Below are positions 59,675-64,000 of a stretch of DNA of 64,000 nt, piece after piece. Origin of the DNA: Chloroflexia bacterium SDU3-3 (GTDB taxonomy: Bacteria > Chloroflexota > Chloroflexia > Chloroflexales > Roseiflexaceae); contig WBOU01000010.1 of NCBI GenBank assembly GCA_009268125.1, positions 62,001 to 126,000 of the forward strand, read 5' to 3'. The first letter of the stretch is position 1, and each line of letters opens with the position of its first letter. Below the pieces are notes generated by a model. That model was not told where the DNA came from, ran no database searches, and saw nothing but the letters and a program-made list of their open reading frames with translations. The position numbers and the translations under genes are program-made.

Positions 59675-60280
59675 TCACCGCACACGCGGCACCTCGTTCA
59701 CCATGCGGATGATCGGCGTCTCACCGTAGAGGTCGATCGCCGTCACGCTGCCCAGGTCGATCCGCCAGCGCCAGTGCAGCGTGGGCGGCTGCTGGCAGAG
59801 CGCGCACAGCACCAGCTGGATAGGCGTGGCGTGGGTGACGACCAGAAAGCGCCCGCCCTGGGCCTGGGCCAGCTCGGCCCAGGCCATCATAACACGGTCG
59901 CGCACCTCGGCCAGGCTCTCGCCGCCCATGGGTCGCCCGTGCAGCGGGTCGGCGAAGCGCGCGGCAGCATCGGCGGGGAAGCGGGCCTGCACCTCGCGGT
60001 AGGTCAGGCCTTCCCACTGGCCGTGGTCGGCCTCGGCCCAGCGGGGGTCGGGGGCGATGGGGGTAGCGCGCCCGACCAGCGCGGCCTGGGCGGTGGCCAG
60101 GGTGCGCGGGGTGGGGCTGGCCACCGCCTGGCCAAACGGGATGCGCCGCAGCCGCTGGGCCAGCGCCTGGGCCTGCTGCTGGCCGTAGGGCGTCAGCGAG
60201 GCCGGGCTGTGGCTCTGGTAGCGGCGCTCTTTGTTCAGCGCGGTCTGGCCATGGCGCACCAGCCAGATGCTCGTTCGCAT
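59675..60280 (-). CDS. cobC: histidine phosphatase, probable alpha-ribazole phosphatase
   Basis: This 201-residue member of the phosphoglycerate-mutase-like family has the catalytic RHGQT at the N-terminus, SPTPRTLATA, EADHGQWEGLTYREV and the second catalytic His in VVTHATP. Its position 15 bp upstream of cobS supports removal of the 5'-phosphate from alpha-ribazole phosphate in B12 assembly; without that context only a general phosphatase could be called. Confidence 0.8.
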   Translation of the reverse strand: MRTSIWLVRHGQTALNKERRYQSHSPASLTPYGQQQAQALAQRLRRIPFGQAVASPTPRTLATAQAALVGRATPIAPDPRWAEADHGQWEGLTYREVQARFPADAAARFADPLHGRPMGGESLAEVRDRVMMAWAELAQAQGGRFLVVTHATPIQLVLCALCQQPPTLHWRWRIDLGSVTAIDLYGETPIIRMVNEVPRVR

Positions 60281-60355
60281 AGTGGTTCCCTTCTACATCA
60301 AAAATGGGCGGGGGTGGCAGATCCACCCTCGCCCATTATGCACGATCTTCGCCGC

Positions 60356-60568
60356 CTAACCTCTGCGCCGCTGGCTCTTGCGGCGCTCGGCGCGCTTGCG
60401 GTCGAGCGCATCCGAGCCGTTGATGCGGCGCACACCCTGGCCGCCGCGCTCGGCGGCACCACGGCGCTCGGGGCGCTGCTCGCCCACGGCGGCCATCAGC
60501 AGCTGCGGCTCGTCGTCGTGCTCCTCAAACCATGCGGCGTCCTGTTCCTGAATATGCACACGTGGCAT
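60356..60568 (-). CDS. hypothetical 70-residue protein with Arg-rich tail
   Basis: The N-terminal half is acidic (QEQDAAWFEEHDDEPQ) and the end is basic (DRKRAERRKSQRRRG). The start has AGGAGG 11 bp upstream. The tail suggests RNA or ribosome contact. No family is recognised. No known gene faces it in 60569-60770, where nothing else was seen. Confidence 0.5.
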   Translation of the reverse strand: MPRVHIQEQDAAWFEEHDDEPQLLMAAVGEQRPERRGAAERGGQGVRRINGSDALDRKRAERRKSQRRRG

Positions 60569-60770
60569 CGCGGTGCGATCCTCCTGCGAGGCGTGGCCAA
60601 GCTCCTGCGCCCCGCTCTATGTCAAGCAGAAAGCCAAAGCAGCGGACGGGTGGTGGATGACCGACGGCGTACAGTCCGACATATCCGGCTCCTTTCTGGC
60701 GCACGCGGCGCACGGCAAGGCGAAAACGCAGAAGGCCGGAGGCGCACTGCGCCCCGGCTGCGTGGAAGAT

Positions 60771-61685
60771 CTAGTCCGATGGATTCTCGTGCAGGCGGGC
60801 GTAGCTGTCGTAGCGCTCGGGCGCGATCTCGCCCTGCTCCAGCGCCGCGCGCACCGCGCAGTCTGGCTCGTGGGTGTGGGTGCACCCGGCGAAGCGGCAC
60901 TCGCCCAGGAAGGGGCGAAACTCGCGGAAGCACCACTCCAGCTCCTCCACGGGGAAGCGCCACAGGCCCAGCTCGCGGATGCCCGGCGTGTCGGCCACAT
61001 AGCCGCCGCCCGGCAGATCCAGCTGGATCAGCTCGGCCACGGTGGTGGTGTGGCGGCCCTTGGTGAGCGTGGCGCTCACGTCGCCGGTGGCCAGGCCCAG
61101 GCCGGGCTGCACCGCATTCAGCAGGCTGCTCTTGCCCACGCCCGACTTGCCCGTGACCGCGCTGATGCGCCCGGCCAGCTGATCGCGCAGCTGCTGGATG
61201 CCCTGGCCCTGCTTGGTGCTGGTGTAGATCACGGTGTAGCCGATCCGCTCGTAGGTGGCGAACATGGCGCGGGCCTGCTCCTCGCCCACAAGGTCGGCCT
61301 TGTTGGCCACGATCACCGCATCCAGCTCGCTGGCCTCGGTGAGCACGAGGTAGCGGTCGAGCATGCGCGGGCTGAAGGATGGGTTGGCGCAGGCCATCAC
61401 CAGCAGCACCTGGCCCACGTTGGCCACGATCACATCCTCTTTCCACACGCCCTTGCTGCCCACGGCGCGGCGGGCCAGCTTGGTGCTGCGCGGCAGCACC
61501 GCCTCGATGGCACCGTGGGTCGGCGAGACCTGGGCCACATCCACCTCGTCGCCGATCACGGCGATATCGCTCGACTGGCGCTCTCGCTTGAGCCGCCCGC
61601 GCAGCGTGCACTCCAGCACGCCCTCGTCGGTGCGCACCCAGAAGAAGCCACTCTGCGCCCTCAGCACGGTTCCACGAATGGTCAC
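60771..61685 (-). CDS. rsgA: ribosome small-subunit-dependent GTPase A
   Basis: The protein has 304 residues. An OB fold at the N-terminus is followed by a circularly permuted GTPase: G4 (NKAD) comes first, then the P-loop GKSGVGKSSLL and G3 DTPG. The C-terminal zinc finger (CRFAGCTHTHEPDCAV) is intact. It checks maturation of the 30S subunit. It overlaps the preceding small ORF by 4 bp (ATGA). Confidence 0.95.
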   Translation of the reverse strand: MTIRGTVLRAQSGFFWVRTDEGVLECTLRGRLKRERQSSDIAVIGDEVDVAQVSPTHGAIEAVLPRSTKLARRAVGSKGVWKEDVIVANVGQVLLVMACANPSFSPRMLDRYLVLTEASELDAVIVANKADLVGEEQARAMFATYERIGYTVIYTSTKQGQGIQQLRDQLAGRISAVTGKSGVGKSSLLNAVQPGLGLATGDVSATLTKGRHTTTVAELIQLDLPGGGYVADTPGIRELGLWRFPVEELEWCFREFRPFLGECRFAGCTHTHEPDCAVRAALEQGEIAPERYDSYARLHENPSD

Positions 61686-61891
61686 GCGGCCTCCTTGCTG
61701 CTGCGCACCCGCACCTCTAGGTGGCGCGCGCCTAGGACATCAAAGGCCATCGAGATAATCCGCTCGACGAGGCTGGCCTGTTCATCTAGCCCATTGGGGG
61801 CTACCTCGGCATAGTAGCGATCCTGGTGATCAGGATCGTGCGTTGTGTACGGCTCTTCGACTAAGGAGCCGTCGCGCTTCTGGATGATCAA
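61682..61891 (-). CDS. hypothetical 69-residue protein coupled to rsgA
   Basis: The frame is open to 61990, but the best start is TTG 61891 with AAGGAG 7 bp upstream. The product (IIQKRDGSLVEEPYTT ... LVERIISMAFDVLGARHLEVRV) has an alpha/beta look. The stop overlaps the rsgA start, so the two are coupled. No family is recognised. Confidence 0.55.
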   Translation of the reverse strand: MIIQKRDGSLVEEPYTTHDPDHQDRYYAEVAPNGLDEQASLVERIISMAFDVLGARHLEVRVRSSKEAA

Positions 61892-62363
61892 TTCCGTGCT
61901 CCTTGAACTCGTATCATGACTATGAGCGGTCGTCCGCCATTCGTTGCGTGCGCTGGGTTCGTTCGATGCAAGCTGCAATACCATCAGCAACCTCGGTTCG
62001 CTCGTTTGTTACTCGGTTCATCTGCTGCGGCACGGGAACAAAAAGCCGCAGGGCGTACCCCCACGGCAAAAAGAAAGGCCGTGGGCAATTGATTTCTGCT
62101 TGCCCACAGCCTGGTAGCTCATTCAGTAGCTGAGAATCAGCGCCTGAGCCTCCGGAATTTGGGCACAGCATGGCCATGGGCAGTCGCGATGATCGTCACT
62201 TCAAGACGATCACTGGCTGGATAGCTTGTGGTGTTTATGGTCACTATCATAGCCATGTGTCCTACCCGCCTTTCTTCGGAATCTCACGCACGATTACAGA
62301 AGGTCTTGTGAATATGCCCAAGAATAGCATGCCGACCTTGGACATGTCAAGCATGCAGCCGTC
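61892..62363. other. gap after the HAD gene; no clear gene
   Basis: Minus-strand frames of 39 codons (62256-62137, start MAMIVTINTTSYPASDRLE) and 85 codons (62177-61920) have no clear family or convincing ribosome binding site. They may be remnants of one frameshifted gene. Two terminators lie in tandem at 62040-62111. Confidence 0.45.
62040..62111 (-). terminator. two tandem terminators
   Basis: On the minus strand TTGCCCACGGCC (62088-62077) closes a hairpin with GGCTGTGGGCAA (62111-62100), followed by TTTCTTTTT. A second hairpin (62067-62045, GCCG/CGGC ends) follows at once with T5. Confidence 0.75.
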
Positions 62364-63050
62364 CTACTTTTGGCCGATGATCGCGGGGGCCTCGGCGGGG
62401 TCGACGCGGGCCAGGATCTCGGCCAGCGGCATGTCGGCCAGGGTGCCCAGGCGCAGGGCCACAGGCGGCAGCGCCACGCCCGCGTTCACCGGGATGGGCA
62501 CGGCCACGCAGCGCATGCCTGCGGCGGCGGCGGCGCGCATGCCGTTGGGCGAGTCCTCGAACACCAGGCACTCGGCGGGGGGCACGCCCAGCATGGCGCT
62601 GGCGCTGAGGTAGAGGTCGGGGGCAGGCTTGACGTGGGCCACGTCCTCGCGGCCACGGAAGCCCTGGAAGAAGTGGCTGATCTCGTGGTGGGCCAGCCAG
62701 CCATCCACCCAGCCGCGATCCGAGCTAGATGCGATCACCATGGGCAGGCCCATGTCGCGGCCCTGCTGCAGCAGGGCCACCACGCCGGGGCGCAGCGGCG
62801 CGGCCAGGCTGGCCGTGCGGTAGCGGCCCACGAACAGCTCGCGCAGCTCCTCGGCGCTGGGCTGGCCGCCCAGCCGCTGCGACAGCTCCACCGCCGCGTC
62901 GAAGGCACCGCGCGTGCCTACGCCCACGATCCACTGTGCGTGGTCAAGCACCTGGCCGTGGCTGGCGTAGATCGCGCCCCATGTCTCAAAATCTATGGTC
63001 TCGGTATCAAAGATCAGCCCGTCAAAATCAAAGATCAGCGCCCGAATCAT
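62364..63050 (-). CDS. HAD-family hydrolase (beta-phosphoglucomutase/phosphatase type)
   Basis: This 228-residue HAD subfamily IA protein has the nucleophile motif FDFDGLIFDTE at the N-terminus, Ser of motif II in IASSSDRGWV, Lys of motif III in VKPAPDLYL and the acidic motif IV in LVFEDSPNGMRAA. The cap domain is of the alpha-helical kind seen in beta-phosphoglucomutase and 2-deoxyglucose-6-phosphatase. The substrate is a small sugar phosphate in most members. Confidence 0.9.
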   Translation of the reverse strand: MIRALIFDFDGLIFDTETIDFETWGAIYASHGQVLDHAQWIVGVGTRGAFDAAVELSQRLGGQPSAEELRELFVGRYRTASLAAPLRPGVVALLQQGRDMGLPMVIASSSDRGWVDGWLAHHEISHFFQGFRGREDVAHVKPAPDLYLSASAMLGVPPAECLVFEDSPNGMRAAAAAGMRCVAVPIPVNAGVALPPVALRLGTLADMPLAEILARVDPAEAPAIIGQK

Positions 63051-63087
63051 GGCGGTTCTTCCTCATGTTGCAGCTTCTCAAACAACA

Positions 63088-63133
63088 GGGGCACATGGGG
63101 TGTGCGGCCAAGCCACACTGCCCCATGTGCCCC
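63088..63133. terminator. long hairpin between SH3b and HAD genes
   Basis: GGGGCACATGGGG (63088-63100) pairs with CCCCATGTGCCCC (63121-63133), with an added TGTG/CACA stem inside. It lies in the 100-bp gap between two minus-strand genes. Confidence 0.65.
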
Positions 63134-63151
63134 ACACGCCCGCGCCTGCGG

Positions 63152-63697
63152 CTATGGTGTCGTCGGCGGCGAGAGCAGCGATGCTGAGGCCCAGCCATCC
63201 ACGCCCGCAGCCACGCCCGCGCCCCCGCGCTCGGCGGCGGGCGCGACGATGCGGATGTGGTACCAGCTGGCATCCTCGTTCTTCTCAAGGAACAGCACCT
63301 GGTCGCCCGGCCAGATCAGGCCGATCACATTCGCCTCGCTCACCGTGGGGTCGCGGCGCAGGTTGCCGCCGTTCGTCACCGTGCCCGTGCCGATGTTCGG
63401 CTCGGGGGTGGGCTGGGCCTCGGCGGTCAGCGCGGCGGCCTGGGCCTCGGCGGTCAGCGCCATGGCCGAGGCGGTGGCCTGGGCATAGGCGGTGGCCCAC
63501 GCGAGCTTGGCCTGCTCGGCGGCCTGCTGCTGCCGCTCGTCGCGGAAGCGCATCAGGTAGCTCCAGCCCACACCCAGCAGGCACAACACCACGATCGTCA
63601 CGATCAGATTCACCAGCACATTGAGCGGGCCGCCCCGCTTTGGTGCGCGCGGGCCAAACAGTTCTTCCCAGTCGCTGTTGCGGATCTTGCTTGGCAC
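63152..63697 (-). CDS. membrane-anchored SH3b-domain protein
   Basis: The protein has 181 residues: a short cytoplasmic part with Arg and Lys, one membrane span (about 26-46, NVLVNLIVTIVVLCLLGVGW), an Ala/Gln-rich helical stalk (about 54-88) and a bacterial SH3 domain (about 100-170: GTVTNGGNLRRDP, VIGLIWPGDQVLFLEKNEDASWYHIRI). It should bind cell-envelope peptides or glycans outside the membrane. No enzyme domain is attached. Confidence 0.85.
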   Translation of the reverse strand: MPSKIRNSDWEELFGPRAPKRGGPLNVLVNLIVTIVVLCLLGVGWSYLMRFRDERQQQAAEQAKLAWATAYAQATASAMALTAEAQAAALTAEAQPTPEPNIGTGTVTNGGNLRRDPTVSEANVIGLIWPGDQVLFLEKNEDASWYHIRIVAPAAERGGAGVAAGVDGWASASLLSPPTTP

Positions 63698-63812
63698 ACC
63701 CTACCTCCTGCGTTCACCGGTCGGGCGCAGTATAGCATATCAGCCCGACCATGCGCGATACGGCGCAGCGGTGGCAGGGTGACAACATCATCTCAAAGCA
63801 GCCGCAGCGCGC

Positions 63813-63850
63813 AAAAAGTAGCCCCGCACAGCGCTATGCCATGCGGGGCT
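63813..63850 (-). terminator. rho-independent terminator
   Basis: On the minus strand AGCCCCGCA (63850-63842) pairs with TGCGGGGCT (63828-63820) and is followed by ACTTTTTG. It ends the partial gene at the right edge. Confidence 0.85.
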
Positions 63851-63868
63851 GCCTGTGGGCTGGCGCGA

Positions 63869-64000
63869 TCACATCGAGGTGCCGACCGCCGCCACAAACA
63901 GCAGCATGAAGGCGCACCCGGCCAGCAGAACCAGGCCCATGGCCAGGTAGCCGATGACCAGGCCCGCCACCGCGATGCCATCGCCGGTCTTGGTGCCATA
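63869..64000 (-). CDS. C-terminal end of a small membrane protein (DUF4190-like)
   Basis: Only the last 43 residues are in the window, ending at TGA 63869. They contain IAVAGLVIGYLAMGLVLLAG and a second hydrophobic stretch, the pattern of DUF4190-type proteins with paired helices. The start lies beyond the right edge. Confidence 0.6.
   Translation of the reverse strand, partial: YGTKTGDGIAVAGLVIGYLAMGLVLLAGCAFMLLFVAAVGTSM

Noticed and set aside
61920-62177. 85-codon frame on the minus strand
   Set aside because: It runs through both tandem terminators and has no family signal.

Overview
This is a GC-rich bacterial chromosome segment (roughly two thirds G+C by eye) with tightly packed genes, GTGA/ATGA stop-start overlaps, AGGAGG-type ribosome binding sites and conventional TTGACA/TATAAT promoters. 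The gene content and the style of the intergenic repeats fit a filamentous Chloroflexota (class Chloroflexia) best: a bacteriophytochrome cluster, a deoxyhypusine-synthase-like protein, AI-2E and DUF4190-type membrane proteins, and secreted glycoside hydrolases with Thr/Pro linkers. No 16S rRNA or ribosomal protein is present, so this placement is an inference.

Left part (1-13.6 kb). Four ABC exporter half-transporters form two pairs whose ATP sites are degenerate in complementary ways, as in heterodimeric exporters. A DinB-like protein, a 3-hydroxyisobutyrate-dehydrogenase-type reductase and a Tyr/Ser phosphatase lie among them. An AAC(3) aminoglycoside acetyltransferase, a GNAT protein, a homologue of the tRNA-queuosine mannosyltransferase and a two-gene DUF4395-thioredoxin operon follow.

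Carbohydrate region (13.6-26.2 kb, minus strand). It holds a GH16 enzyme, a GT-C-like membrane protein, a secreted GH5 mannanase-like enzyme with a linker and a C-terminal binding domain, a leaderless (cytoplasmic) GH5 enzyme and a complete oppA-B-C-D-F transporter. Together they suggest extracellular cutting of a beta-mannan or beta-glucan, import by an Opp-type transporter and intracellular finishing. The RNase P RNA gene (rnpB) sits inside this region on the minus strand with its own promoter.

Middle part (27-41 kb). It holds a small secreted M15-like protein, a DHS-like enzyme behind an attenuator-like leader, and an ArsR - small thioredoxin - permease - cytochrome c cluster with two matching operators. 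YccF, VasI-like and WYL genes, an amidohydrolase behind a long palindrome, mazEF, an AraC/SnoaL/SDR cluster and an EamA transporter follow. The gaps carry several families of dispersed repeats, including two MITE-like elements with inverted ends.

Right part (41-64 kb). It holds a phytochrome - Rcp1-type regulator - hybrid kinase cluster, two tandem membrane-anchored WD40 proteins and a 15-unit 21-bp tandem array. Just after the array is the most unusual gene of the window, a CBS-HEPN-DUF7662-DUF4268 fusion of mosaic base composition. Housekeeping genes follow: tRNA-Thr(CGU), ppk1, thpR, an AI-2E transporter, cobS, cobC-like, rsgA, a HAD hydrolase and an SH3b protein. A DUF4190-like gene is cut by the right edge.
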